From: an uncultured bacterium
Lineage (GTDB): Bacteria > Planctomycetota > UBA1135 > GCA-002686595
Assembly: GCA_937905825.1 (NCBI GenBank)
Contig: CALCXM010000192.1
Span: 1-64,000, forward strand
Length of the DNA stretch: 64,000 nucleotides
Reading direction: 5' to 3'
Shown one piece after another: positions 40,826-49,775 of this stretch. A program made the position numbers and the translations under genes. The stretch's first letter is position 1, and each line of letters opens with the position of its first letter. The notes under the pieces are model-generated. The model was not told where the DNA came from and ran no database searches. It saw only the letters and a program-made list of their open reading frames with translations.

Positions 40826-42043
40826 CTAGCGCTCCTTCGTGCTCACCAACTTGCCGTCGATGATCGTGCCAACGCAATGGCTCGTGTATTCGAAGGGGTC
40901 CCCATCGTAGAGGGCGAAGTCACCGTCCTTGCCCACATCGATGGAACCAACGCGCTCCGCGATACCAAGCAGTTCAGCAGCGCCCAAGGTGATCGAACGC
41001 AGGGCGCGATCCCGCGGCATTCCATGGGCCGCGGCGATCGCGGCTTCGAAGAGAATGACCCGCGTCTTCGGCACGTAGCTTTCGAAGCCACTCTGAATCG
41101 CGATCGGAATGCCCGCCGCATCCAAACGGCCCGCGGTTTCCATCGAGAGATTTTCCGCGTCCCCTTGGGCGCGTCGCATGCTCGGGTGCAGCACCACGGG
41201 AACCCCGGCGGCTTTGATTTGATCGATCAGCAGATGGGCATCCGCCGCTCCGTCTAGAACGAGGCGCAGCTTGAACTCGCGCGCGATGCGCAGGGCGGTG
41301 GCGATGTCTTGGTGACGGTTGCAGGTGAGCAACAAGGGCGTCTTGCCTTGCAGGAGATCCGCGACCGCTTCCAAGCGCAAGTTGGTCTCGAAGCCATCCT
41401 CGCCCTTCTCGCGCTTCGCGCTGTAGGTCTGCCCTTGCACGAGAAGCTCGCGCAGCATGGCGGCTGCCTTGCCTCGGGTCCCCGGCTTGGAGTCGCCCCA
41501 AAGGGATTCGCCGCCGAGGGTGCCGGCGATCATCGCTTGGGGCACCATGACCGCTTGATCGACCGTGTCGCCGACGGTCTTCACGATCATGGTTTGGCCG
41601 GAGATGACCGCGCCGGGGCCGTGTCCCGTGTGCATGGTCGTCACTCCGAAGGAACGCACCCAAGAGACGAGACGCTCCCGTGCGTTGTAGGCATCGATCG
41701 CGCGCAGTTCCGGTTGCAGGGCTTCCGAGCGCTCGAGTTGGTCTTGGTCGCCATCTTGATTGAGGTAGCCAGCGATGCCGACGACTGTGTGCGCATCCAC
41801 CAGACCGGGGGTTACCACGGCTGCTTGAGCCCTGGCAATGCCTTCGGGAATTTGGATCTCTCCAGCTTTGCCAAGGGCGGTGATCTTGCCTCCTTGAACG
41901 AGCACCACCGCATTCGAAATCACGGTCCCCGAAACCGTGTGCAACTCTCCCGCGTGAATGGCGATGTCCTGGGCGAAAAGTGCGCTGGGGGTGAAGGCCA
42001 GCAGGGCCAGACCGAGGACGCGCTTCAAGTTTGTGTTCAACAT
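40826..42043 (-). CDS. Secreted amidohydrolase-like protein lacking the metal-site residues
   Basis: A 405-residue amidohydrolase-superfamily barrel with a signal peptide (ends ALFAQ). The beta1 motif reads VDAHTVVG instead of HxH. In alignment with the neighbouring paralogue the strand-5 HTHRH becomes CNRHQ, the strand-6 VLHHVSEA becomes VLDGAADA, and the strand-8 HTDDP becomes QSGFES. Most canonical metal ligands are therefore gone, although the fold, the GxGPGAVISGQTMIVKT loop and the C-terminal VGKDGDFALYDGDP remain. It starts directly after the stop codon of the paralogue (TAGATG, with GAGGAGAA just before), so the two are co-translated. It may be a non-catalytic partner or act without the usual metal centre. 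Confidence 0.85.
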   Translation of the reverse strand: MLNTNLKRVLGLALLAFTPSALFAQDIAIHAGELHTVSGTVISNAVVLVQGGKITALGKAGEIQIPEGIARAQAAVVTPGLVDAHTVVGIAGYLNQDGDQDQLERSEALQPELRAIDAYNARERLVSWVRSFGVTTMHTGHGPGAVISGQTMIVKTVGDTVDQAVMVPQAMIAGTLGGESLWGDSKPGTRGKAAAMLRELLVQGQTYSAKREKGEDGFETNLRLEAVADLLQGKTPLLLTCNRHQDIATALRIAREFKLRLVLDGAADAHLLIDQIKAAGVPVVLHPSMRRAQGDAENLSMETAGRLDAAGIPIAIQSGFESYVPKTRVILFEAAIAAAHGMPRDRALRSITLGAAELLGIAERVGSIDVGKDGDFALYDGDPFEYTSHCVGTIIDGKLVSTKER

Positions 42044-43354
42044 CTAGTTCTCCTCTCCTCGATCGCAACACACGTTCAAGACTCTTGACTGACCCGCACC
42101 GAGGCCGCCCACGGCCCACAGCCTGTCCTGTGGATCGGAACGGTCGAAGACGCGCACCCCGTCGATCCAGGTCTCTTGCACCTTGCTGTAGACGCTCAAG
42201 GGGTCGCCATCGAGCAGGATGAAGTCGGCGTCCTTGCCCACTTCCAGGGAACCGATGCGCTGGCCCAAGTCCATCATCTCCGCGGCATTCTGGGTCAGGG
42301 CTCGCAAAGCGCCCGCGCGGCTCATGCCCGCGCGCACGGCCAAGGCGGCGCTGCGGAAGAAGAGCCGTGAATCGGTGATTGGGTCGTCCGTGTGGAAAGC
42401 GACCAGGGCGCCAGCCTTCTCCAACATGCCTCCGGCCTTGTAGCCGACGTCGACCGCCTCGAGCTTGCCACCGGGGCTATCGATCAAGATCAAGGAACAA
42501 GGCACGCCAGCGGCAGCGATCTCTGCGGTGACCTTCCAAGCTTCGCTGACGTGGTGCAGCACGACGCGGAAGCCAAACTCTTTCGAAAGCCGCAGCACCG
42601 TGATGATGTCATCGTGGCGGTGGGTGTGGTGATGGACGATGCGCGTGCCTGCGAGCACTTCGACCAGGGCTTCCATGCCCAAGTCGCGCTCGGGCATCTT
42701 CTCGGGGTCGCCAGCGGCCCGTTCGATCTTGTCCCGGTAGGCCTGGGCTTTGATGTACTGCTCGCGAACGAGAGCCGCGGACTTGCCGCGAGTTCCCGGG
42801 AAGGGGGCTGCGCGGCGGCTGTTGGTGCCGTTGGCCATCTTCATGCCGCCCATGGGCTTGCCCGCTTCATCGCGGATGACCCATTCCTCGATCGTGTTCT
42901 TGTCGCGGAACTTTATGTAGGCGGTTTGCCCACTCATCAAGTGGCCCGAGCCGGGCATGACGTTGGCGGTCGTGATGCCCCCAGCTTGAGCGCGTTGGAA
43001 CCCTGCGTCGCGCACGTCGATGGCGTCAAAAACCGAGACATCCGGTTGAATCGGGGCGGACCGGTCGGCCGCTCCGCCTCCACCGAGATGGGAATGGGTG
43101 TCCACCAGGCCGGGCATTAGCACCTTGCCACTGGCGTCGATGACCGTGGTGCCTGCGGGCAGGCTGACTTGATCGACGGGCCCGACTGCCAGGATCTTAC
43201 CCCCCTGGACGAGCAAGGTCCCGCTTGCGATCTCGGCCCCGTTGATCGGCAACAGGCGCGCGCCGCTGAAGGCGATGGGGGTCTCCTGGGCGAGGGCGGG
43301 GCTCGCAAGAACACACAACGCCAGGGCGAAGTGCAGCGGGGAAGGGCGGAACAT
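42044..43354 (-). CDS. Secreted amidohydrolase (metal ligands present)
   Basis: A 436-residue periplasmic amidohydrolase of the imidazolonepropionase-like group, signal peptide ending SPALAQ. Metal ligands can be followed: HSH in GLVDTHSHLGGG, HHTHRHDD on strand 5, VLHHVSEA on strand 6 and Asp in FHTDDPITDS on strand 8. The C-terminal GSLEVGKDADFILLDGDPLS strand is typical. It would hydrolyse a cyclic amide, a peptide-like or other C-N bond; the substrate is unknown. It is the first gene of a two-gene unit with its non-catalytic-looking paralogue. Confidence 0.88.
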   Translation of the reverse strand: MFRPSPLHFALALCVLASPALAQETPIAFSGARLLPINGAEIASGTLLVQGGKILAVGPVDQVSLPAGTTVIDASGKVLMPGLVDTHSHLGGGGAADRSAPIQPDVSVFDAIDVRDAGFQRAQAGGITTANVMPGSGHLMSGQTAYIKFRDKNTIEEWVIRDEAGKPMGGMKMANGTNSRRAAPFPGTRGKSAALVREQYIKAQAYRDKIERAAGDPEKMPERDLGMEALVEVLAGTRIVHHHTHRHDDIITVLRLSKEFGFRVVLHHVSEAWKVTAEIAAAGVPCSLILIDSPGGKLEAVDVGYKAGGMLEKAGALVAFHTDDPITDSRLFFRSAALAVRAGMSRAGALRALTQNAAEMMDLGQRIGSLEVGKDADFILLDGDPLSVYSKVQETWIDGVRVFDRSDPQDRLWAVGGLGAGQSRVLNVCCDRGEEN

Positions 43355-43515
43355 TGGGGATCTCCGGGGGTGCAGTGGGCGCGGTCGTCAAGCGGGCAAG
43401 CGTTCCATCGTCGGCGCTTCTCCCGCTCCTGTTCTACGTTGCATTCCCCGAAGACACCAGCCTTCGCGTTCTCTTTGCCCGCTGCTAACGCTCCGTGCGC
43501 GCAACGGGCTGCCCG

Positions 43516-45420
43516 CTAGCGATCCTGCCTGTCGTTGAATGAGGTTGGAGCGTCGTCCGTTTGCATGGAGATCTTCAAGCTTGAGTGACTCTCAAGGGTG
43601 GTGATCTGCGCATTGAAGAGCACGGAACCCTCCTGGGGGGTGTGGGTCAGGATCAGTTGGCCTTCCACCTCCAACTCTGCCAAGCGCCGATTGCGAAGGT
43701 CCCAACGTCCCGTCCCACTCATCTGGAGATTCGAATTCCAGGAGAGTGGCTCTAGTTTTGAATCGGCCTGTAGAGCTCCAGCCATGGATTGCTGCAACAG
43801 GGGACCTTCGTAAGAGAGGGTCAGGCTGAACTGCATGGACGGCCTGTGCGACGTGGGGTCGATGCCGAAACTGGTCAGTTCACAACTCATCTTGTCCCAC
43901 CTGGAATCGGGGCCTGGTGGAGAGTCGGCTTCAGCAGCCAGCATGTTGGGGAGGTCCCCTTGCTCCGGATCAAACTGAATACGAAGGTTGCCGCCGGGCA
44001 GCACAAGGGGCGCAAGTGCGATGCCGGGGACGCTCCATACTTGCCCACCCATGATGTCCGGCGGCGGCTGGAACGCGCGCATGTCGAGGTCGGCGACGAG
44101 CTGACTGAGCCATTCCGGATCGTCCGTGGCCTCAGGATTGACGAAGCTCGCGACGTAGCGCTCTTCCGCCTGGTGCCGCTTGAAGCGCTGGATGCGGTTT
44201 AGGAAAGGCGAGCGGCCTTCCGTCGTTTGCATGTCGGGTACAGTGGAATTCGTCTGAAACTTCGGGAAGGTCAGCGCCCACTCACCGGTGACCGTGCGCT
44301 GAAACTCCGGCAGCCCTTCCATGACCGGTGTCGCGTACTGGTCAACAAAGTCGACTTCAAATTCGTAGACCCAGGGGATGTTCACGGTGGCCACGCCATC
44401 TAGGAGCACAAGGGGGGCACCATCTGTTGGATCGCTCGCGCCTTCCATCTCCAGCTGGAACGAACGCTTCACCTTCGTAGAGGTCAATGTCAGGGACCCC
44501 GCGCTTGGACTTGATGGGAGCGGCACCGGCGGGACCACGGACGATGGGGGAGCGATCTCCGGCGCCGCAACCACCGATTGCTCGGAGGCGTCCAGCAAGG
44601 GAGCGGTTTCCACCGTCCGATCCGGCGCGGCCTTCAAGGACGTCTCGCCCAGAAGCTCCTCGTTCGGTTGCACGAGCGCGACGGGTTCAGCGACCAGGGG
44701 AACCTCGGCGCGAATGGCGACCCGCTCGCGCGAGGGAACGAGCCCCGCAACTTCCCTCGGACGGTCCTCTTTGCCAGCGACGTACATCAAGAGAGAGCCA
44801 AGCACGAGTGCCGACCCCACAAGCTTCAACGATCCAACCATCCCAGCACCTCCAAGGGCGATTCCAGTCGACGCGGTCTCGCTGGCGAACCAGGGCAACA
44901 ACGCGCCGACCCACGCGTCGCGATTGCCTCCAGCTCGTGCATCCAGGCGAGCCCGTAGCAAGTCCAATCCGCGCGACACCTGGCTGGCGATCGTTCCCTC
45001 TGGGAGGGACAGTTCACGAGCGATTTCCCCTGGGCCTTTTTCCTCGAAGAACCTCAGGTAGAGCACGGTTTGGTAGGGCTCCTTCAAGCTCAAGACCTCG
45101 TCCACAAGGGTGGCCAGTTGCGCACGGCGCGCAACTAGATCCACCGTTGCGGGCAGGGCTTCGCGCTTGGCGCTGCTTCTCTCCCGGCGAGCCCGGGAAG
45201 CCTCAGCGCGGTGCCTATGACGAATCTTCCGTCGCAAGACACCTCGAAGCCAAGCACCGATCCCGTCCCCCCATGTCGGCGGGGATTCCAAGGCCAGCAC
45301 CAAAGTGTCCTGGACCAGGTCCTCGGCCTCGCTGCGATTCCCGATGAGGGCCCGCGCCATGGCTCGCAGGGCCTTAGCGTGGTGCATCAACTCTTCGGAT
45401 TGTCGTGTTTCGGGGCTCAT
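43516..45420 (-). CDS. ECF RNA polymerase sigma factor with membrane segment and large C-terminal domain
   Basis: Residues ~8-75 are sigma region 2 (EAEDLVQDTLVLALES) and ~100-160 region 4 (LKEPYQTVLYLRFFEEKGP, IARELSLPEGTIASQVSRG). A hydrophobic helix at ~196-215 is followed by a Pro/Ala/Val-rich linker and a ~290-residue beta-rich domain that I cannot assign. Its pattern of GTGRWDLRNRRLAELEVEGQ strands resembles DUF6263-like proteins, but only loosely. As in the gene at 9.8 kb, this makes a membrane-tethered sigma factor with an outward domain. ATG at 45420 chosen; an upstream TTG at 45468 is possible. No separate anti-sigma factor is adjacent. Confidence 0.83.
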   Translation of the reverse strand: MSPETRQSEELMHHAKALRAMARALIGNRSEAEDLVQDTLVLALESPPTWGDGIGAWLRGVLRRKIRHRHRAEASRARRERSSAKREALPATVDLVARRAQLATLVDEVLSLKEPYQTVLYLRFFEEKGPGEIARELSLPEGTIASQVSRGLDLLRARLDARAGGNRDAWVGALLPWFASETASTGIALGGAGMVGSLKLVGSALVLGSLLMYVAGKEDRPREVAGLVPSRERVAIRAEVPLVAEPVALVQPNEELLGETSLKAAPDRTVETAPLLDASEQSVVAAPEIAPPSSVVPPVPLPSSPSAGSLTLTSTKVKRSFQLEMEGASDPTDGAPLVLLDGVATVNIPWVYEFEVDFVDQYATPVMEGLPEFQRTVTGEWALTFPKFQTNSTVPDMQTTEGRSPFLNRIQRFKRHQAEERYVASFVNPEATDDPEWLSQLVADLDMRAFQPPPDIMGGQVWSVPGIALAPLVLPGGNLRIQFDPEQGDLPNMLAAEADSPPGPDSRWDKMSCELTSFGIDPTSHRPSMQFSLTLSYEGPLLQQSMAGALQADSKLEPLSWNSNLQMSGTGRWDLRNRRLAELEVEGQLILTHTPQEGSVLFNAQITTLESHSSLKISMQTDDAPTSFNDRQDR

Positions 45421-45586
45421 CGGTTTGGAAATGGGTCGGCGTTCACTCTCTTGCTCCCGCCGCACCAAAGTTCCTTGCGTGAATCTCGTGCTTTTCTTTG
45501 TGGCCGAAGCTGGAGCACGTCTTCATGAATATGTGGGCTCGCGAAAACACCACTCCAAGGGTTCCTGCGCTAGGCTTCCGGTTGTG
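45421..45586. promoter_or_regulatory. Divergent promoter region between the sigma factor and VLRF1 genes
   Basis: A 166-bp gap between two divergent start codons, richer in A/T than its neighbours. It must hold promoters for both genes, but I could not assign a -35/-10 pair with confidence. Confidence 0.3.
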
Positions 45587-46336
45587 ATGGATCCAGGTTC
45601 AGAAGAAGAGACCTTCCATTGGTCGAACTGCGCAGCTCGCCTGAGGGAGTTGGCCGAGAGTTCCAGTCTAGCCCTCGAACCCCGGGGCAGGTTCTTCGTT
45701 GCCGAGGGTCTGCGGGTCACGCCGCCCCTGGTCTTCCCGATTCCCGAGTCGATGCAAGCGGAAGCGCGCCCGCCGGACTCGGCAAAGGAGAGCGCGGCCC
45801 GCCAGGCACGTCGACTCGAAGGACAGACGATCGAATCGCTTGTTGGAATCCAGCGCTACCTGCAGACGTTGCCCCAGGAGCCTGGGCTGCAGGTCTTGAT
45901 TCTAATGCAAGCCGGGGCCGCAGCTTTGGGGGTTTTCGATGGGGGGGAAGTGCTCGCCACCAAAACTCTGAAGCGTTACGTGGTGCGTGGCAAGGGCCGG
46001 GCCCAACCGGCGCACCTCGCCACCAAAGGGAAGTCTCGCTATGGCTCGCGCTTACGGTTGATGAATGCGCGACTGCTCTTGGAAGAGATCAACGAGAAGC
46101 TGATGGAGTTCTGGGAGCGCTTTGGAACGCCGGAGCAGGTCTATGTGAGCGCTCCAAAGGGCCTTTGGCCCGAGCTCTTCCGCGCCAAAACCGAGCCGCC
46201 TTTTGCAGCGGATCAAGCCATCATTCGCATGCCCTTCGATCTTCCCGTGCCCAAAACGGAGGTCTTGATGCAGGCCTATCGGTTTCTAGGACGGGGCCGG
46301 ATCGAGTGGCTCACGGGCGGCTCTATTCCTGAATAG
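45587..46336 (+). CDS. VLRF1-type (Vms1/ANKZF1-like) release factor homologue
   Basis: A 249-residue soluble protein. Residues ~100-245 match the VLRF1 fold, the eRF1-related domain of Vms1/ANKZF1: LQVLILMQAGAAALGVFDGG, then KTLKRYVVRGKGRAQPA, a basic segment KGKSRYGSRLRLMNARLLLE, EQVYVSAPKGLWPELF, and IIRMPFDLPVPKTEVLMQAY. In the eukaryotic proteins this domain cuts peptidyl-tRNA on stalled 60S subunits, using a Gln in the loop after the conserved KxxxRYxxR strand; Gln140 is at about that place here. Bacterial homologues are known but little studied. The N-terminal ~90 residues are charged and unassigned. The ATG at 45587 is chosen because upstream in-frame sequence is antisense to the sigma gene. 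Confidence 0.72.
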   Translation: MDPGSEEETFHWSNCAARLRELAESSSLALEPRGRFFVAEGLRVTPPLVFPIPESMQAEARPPDSAKESAARQARRLEGQTIESLVGIQRYLQTLPQEPGLQVLILMQAGAAALGVFDGGEVLATKTLKRYVVRGKGRAQPAHLATKGKSRYGSRLRLMNARLLLEEINEKLMEFWERFGTPEQVYVSAPKGLWPELFRAKTEPPFAADQAIIRMPFDLPVPKTEVLMQAYRFLGRGRIEWLTGGSIPE

Positions 46337-46510
46337 GGTGGAGCTCGTCGGCCGCTGGAGGAATTGACTGCGCCTTTCCATTCAGGGCCTCCTCCAGAGA
46401 CACCGAAAGAGTAGCAGGAGCAAACCCATATGCAGCGAAGGGCGCCTCCGGGACTCGATCGGCAGGCAATCTAAGTCTCTCCCCTCGACCTTCGTTGAAC
46501 GAACTATCGC

Positions 46511-48487
46511 GTGAGCAGCAACCACAACAATCCCCAGGCGGGACTCGCAGGACCTGAATTCAGCCGAGTCTTTCCGTTTTATCTGAAGATCGACAAGGAC
46601 TTTCAGATCCTCGAGGCTGGGCCCGGCTGGAAGAAATTTCACCCGGTCAACGGGGGACAGTTCTTTGAGCACTTCGAGATCTTGAAGCCCAAACTGATCG
46701 AGCCCGATCTCGGTGCACTGCTCGAGAAGGAGGATGAGCCATTCATCTTGGCCTTGAAGAAGACCAAGCTGCAATTCCGCTGCGAACTGCTGCCGCGCCA
46801 GAAGGAAGCTCTCTTGATCATGTCGGCCGAGGCGGACAGCTTGGAGGCCTTCAAGGATGTCGGCCTCTCCTTCAAAGACTTCGCGATTCATGATCCTTCG
46901 GCGGACCTTATACGAACGGTCCAAAACCAGGCCGGTCACCTCGACACTGCGCGGGAGTTGACTCGCAAGCTGAAGGAGAGTCGCGCCCAGTTGGTGATTG
47001 CCAAGGAAGCTGCGGAAGAGGCGACGGAAGAGGCCGTGCGTGTGGTGGCCACCAAGCAACAATTCCTGGCGGCCATGTCCCACGAACTTCGCACGCCCAT
47101 GGGCGGCGTGCTCGGAATGGCGGAACTGCTGCAGGACACCGCTTTGGACTGCGAACAGGAGCGTTTGCTCGGCTGCTTGACGAGCTCGGGAGATTCCCTG
47201 CTGGCGATCATCAACGACATCCTCGACTACTCCAAGATCGAGATCGGTGCGCTCGAGCTGGAACCGCGCGACTTTGATCCGCGCGCGATGCTCGAAGAAG
47301 TCGCGGACATGCTCGCCCTCTCGGCCCACGGCAAGGGTCTGGAGTTTGCCGCTTGGTGCGAACCGTCCGTTCCCCAAAAGATCAACGGGGACGAGACTCG
47401 GCTCAAGCAGATCCTGATCAACCTGGTCAACAACGCGATCAAGTTCACGAGCGCAGGGCAGGTCACCATCCGCCTTTCCTACGATGGAGAGTTCTTGCGA
47501 GGCTCGGTTCAGGACACGGGGATAGGCATCACGCCTTCGGCCATGCCTGGACTGTTCGATCCATTCATCCAAACGGCGTCAGCGCGCACTCAAGAGTTCG
47601 GCGGGACAGGGCTCGGACTCACCATCACCAAGCAACTCTGCGAAGCGATGGGTGGGGAAGTGCAATGCAAGTCCGTCGTCGGCACAGGAACGATCTTTGA
47701 CTTCCAGGCACGCGTCGCCAGCGTTGTCAGCTACGAGCCAAATGCTCTCGAGTGGAACGGCCCCGTGGCCGTGGTGGGCCCGGACGGACTGACTCGGCGC
47801 TCCTGGATGATGGCGCTCGATGAACTGAACGCCCACGTCTACACGGTTGACACGCTCGACGAACTCCCCGACGAAGCCTGGCACGCTGTCTTGATTCCGA
47901 TGGGATCGGAGCTGCCCCGGGGCGTACCGCTGGAGCTCGTCTATGTCGTCTGCAACGTGACCGACGCATCCGAAGCGAGTCGTTCGTCGAGCGAGCTGGG
48001 CGGCTACTTGACTTCGCCTTGCAAGCCTTCCCGGTTGCGCCGGGAATGGGGCAGCGCAGAAGATGAATCCGATGGGGCGGGCAGTGTTCATCTACCGCCT
48101 CTGGGGATGCGCGTGTTGCTTGTTGAAGACGACCAAGTGAATCAAGCGGTGGCCGCGGCCTTCCTGCAGAAGATGGGCGCTGCCTACGCCGTGGCAAGCA
48201 ATGGACGCGAGGCCTTGGATACGCTCGAGGATCAGGAGTTCGACCTGATTCTGATGGATTGCCAAATGCCGATCATGGACGGCTACACGGCCACGCAGTT
48301 GATTCGCAAGAAGTATGGGGAAGGCACCACGATCGTGGCGATGATCGCGAACGCCATGCCCAGTGAACGGGCGCAGTGCACCAAAGCGGGCATGAATGAC
48401 TTCTTGAGCATGCCGACCACCTACCAGGCACTCGCTGCCAAACTAGCGAGTTGGTACCGAGCTCCGGGACAGCGCCAAGCTAGTTAG
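46511..48487 (+). CDS. Hybrid histidine kinase with N-terminal HNOBA domain
   Basis: Residues ~18-140 are an HNOBA (heme NO-binding associated) domain: FPFYLKIDKDFQILEAGPGW, PFILALKKTKLQFRCELL, DVGLSFKDFAIHDPSADLI. A coiled coil (~145-180) leads to HisKA with His191 in MSHELRTPMGG. The HATPase (NLVNNAIKFTSAG, GTGLGLTI), a degenerate middle segment and a C-terminal receiver (VLLVEDDQVNQ, LILMDCQMPIMDG) follow. The receiver has Met instead of the invariant Lys (FLSMPTTYQ), so phosphotransfer or its readout may be altered. HNOBA kinases usually pair with an H-NOX sensor, not visible in this window. GTG start; no Shine-Dalgarno site seen. Soluble cytoplasmic protein. Confidence 0.88.
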   Translation: MSSNHNNPQAGLAGPEFSRVFPFYLKIDKDFQILEAGPGWKKFHPVNGGQFFEHFEILKPKLIEPDLGALLEKEDEPFILALKKTKLQFRCELLPRQKEALLIMSAEADSLEAFKDVGLSFKDFAIHDPSADLIRTVQNQAGHLDTARELTRKLKESRAQLVIAKEAAEEATEEAVRVVATKQQFLAAMSHELRTPMGGVLGMAELLQDTALDCEQERLLGCLTSSGDSLLAIINDILDYSKIEIGALELEPRDFDPRAMLEEVADMLALSAHGKGLEFAAWCEPSVPQKINGDETRLKQILINLVNNAIKFTSAGQVTIRLSYDGEFLRGSVQDTGIGITPSAMPGLFDPFIQTASARTQEFGGTGLGLTITKQLCEAMGGEVQCKSVVGTGTIFDFQARVASVVSYEPNALEWNGPVAVVGPDGLTRRSWMMALDELNAHVYTVDTLDELPDEAWHAVLIPMGSELPRGVPLELVYVVCNVTDASEASRSSSELGGYLTSPCKPSRLRREWGSAEDESDGAGSVHLPPLGMRVLLVEDDQVNQAVAAAFLQKMGAAYAVASNGREALDTLEDQEFDLILMDCQMPIMDGYTATQLIRKKYGEGTTIVAMIANAMPSERAQCTKAGMNDFLSMPTTYQALAAKLASWYRAPGQRQAS

Positions 48488-49611
48488 TTGGAGAGCGCCG
48501 GACGCCGGGCTCCCGGCGGACGCAGATGATCCTTGTCCAAGCGGATGACGAGCCACTGACCACCGATCGAGGCGGCGGGCACCATGACGATCGGGCCGAA
48601 GAACGGAACGAGGAACACCAAGCTCGCCACGATTCCGTAGGCCGTCATCGGAACCGCGTTCGAGAACATAAAGTTGAATCGTTGCAGGACGGACCACCGG
48701 CGGCGCGAGAAGGGGATGTCGAGTAGCGTGATCGCGGTGCCGAATCCGGCGATGCCCATGAAGAGCGGGAACCCCACCACCGGGATGAACTTGACCGGAA
48801 AGAAGATCACCAGGATCATGGCCACGATCAGCGAGGCCTTGACCGAAACCCACAAGAGGTGGCCTTCGACCCGCAGCACCCAACCCAGCCAAACGGCGTA
48901 GTCGCGGTTGATGGCGGCGATGACTAGGAAGGGCGCGGCGATGCGCGCGGCCCCGTACAGGTACCACCAAACTCCGCTCAGGCCAAAGCTTGGAGCGAGC
49001 ATTAGCAACCCAGCGCACGCCGCGGCGAGCGCGCTCAAGCGGAAGCAATTCTTGGCCGGAATGTCCGTGGGGCGTTCGATGGAGTCCCGCGGATTGCTGC
49101 CGAACCAACGGGACTCGAGGCGGCCTTGGATCTCGTCGAGGAACGGGCCCGCCACCGCTTCATAAACGATGGAGAAGGTGTAGAGGGCAGCCACCGATGA
49201 AAGCAGGATAACGACCACGACACCCGAGAAGCGCGCGAAGGCGCCAGCCACACCCTTTTGAATGAGCCAAACCATGGCGGCCTTGAGCCAGCCCTCTTCA
49301 AGGCCCAGTTGGCTCAGATCGTCCAGCTCCACCGCTTCCACCATCAGGGTGACGATGCCCATGGACCAGGTGAAGAGACTTATGAATGCGATGGTCGTAA
49401 TGATCACCGGGGGAATCAGGAAGCGTTTGACCCCGCGATTGCGCATCAGAAGCAGAAAGCCCTGGGGCACCGCTCGCAGGCCATCCATGGCGGACTTGAT
49501 GAATCCGTGGCGTTCATCGCGCAGGGAAGGAAGATCCGCTTGGTGGGAACAGTGGGGACAGCTAGGGCCAGGGGCGTCGTAGCCGCAAAGCCGGCAGGGG
49601 GTGGGTTGCAT
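48484..49611 (-). CDS. EI24-domain membrane protein with N-terminal zinc ribbon
   Basis: A 375-residue protein opening with a four-cysteine zinc ribbon (Cys6, Cys9, Cys18, Cys21) and then a multi-helix EI24 domain (FIKSAMDGLRAVPQGFLLLM, VGFPLFMGIAGFGTAITLLD, VPMTAYGIVASLVFLVPFFG). The family includes CysZ sulfate permeases and uncharacterised proteins; its size and the added zinc ribbon fit the latter better. The ATG at 49611 begins the ribbon; 20 upstream in-frame residues lack support. Its stop overlaps the convergent kinase by four bases. Confidence 0.82.
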   Translation of the reverse strand: MQPTPCRLCGYDAPGPSCPHCSHQADLPSLRDERHGFIKSAMDGLRAVPQGFLLLMRNRGVKRFLIPPVIITTIAFISLFTWSMGIVTLMVEAVELDDLSQLGLEEGWLKAAMVWLIQKGVAGAFARFSGVVVVILLSSVAALYTFSIVYEAVAGPFLDEIQGRLESRWFGSNPRDSIERPTDIPAKNCFRLSALAAACAGLLMLAPSFGLSGVWWYLYGAARIAAPFLVIAAINRDYAVWLGWVLRVEGHLLWVSVKASLIVAMILVIFFPVKFIPVVGFPLFMGIAGFGTAITLLDIPFSRRRWSVLQRFNFMFSNAVPMTAYGIVASLVFLVPFFGPIVMVPAASIGGQWLVIRLDKDHLRPPGARRPALSN

Positions 49612-49775
49612 GGTGGATCGGGGGCTTCGTGATTGGGGCACAGCATGCCCTGCGAACAGGCTTCGCTCCACCGTGCATTGGGGAGATTGGTGCGGGGATT
49701 CCGGCTTGTCCCGAGGAGCAAGCCGTAGAATGCCCGCCTCGACTCCGGAAAATTGCCACCCTGCCCGACGCAGCT

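Noticed and set aside
46382-47572. Minus-strand open frame of 396 codons opposite the HNOBA kinase
   Set aside because: Antisense to HNOBA and HisKA motifs and extends into the VLRF1-kinase gap without any motif.
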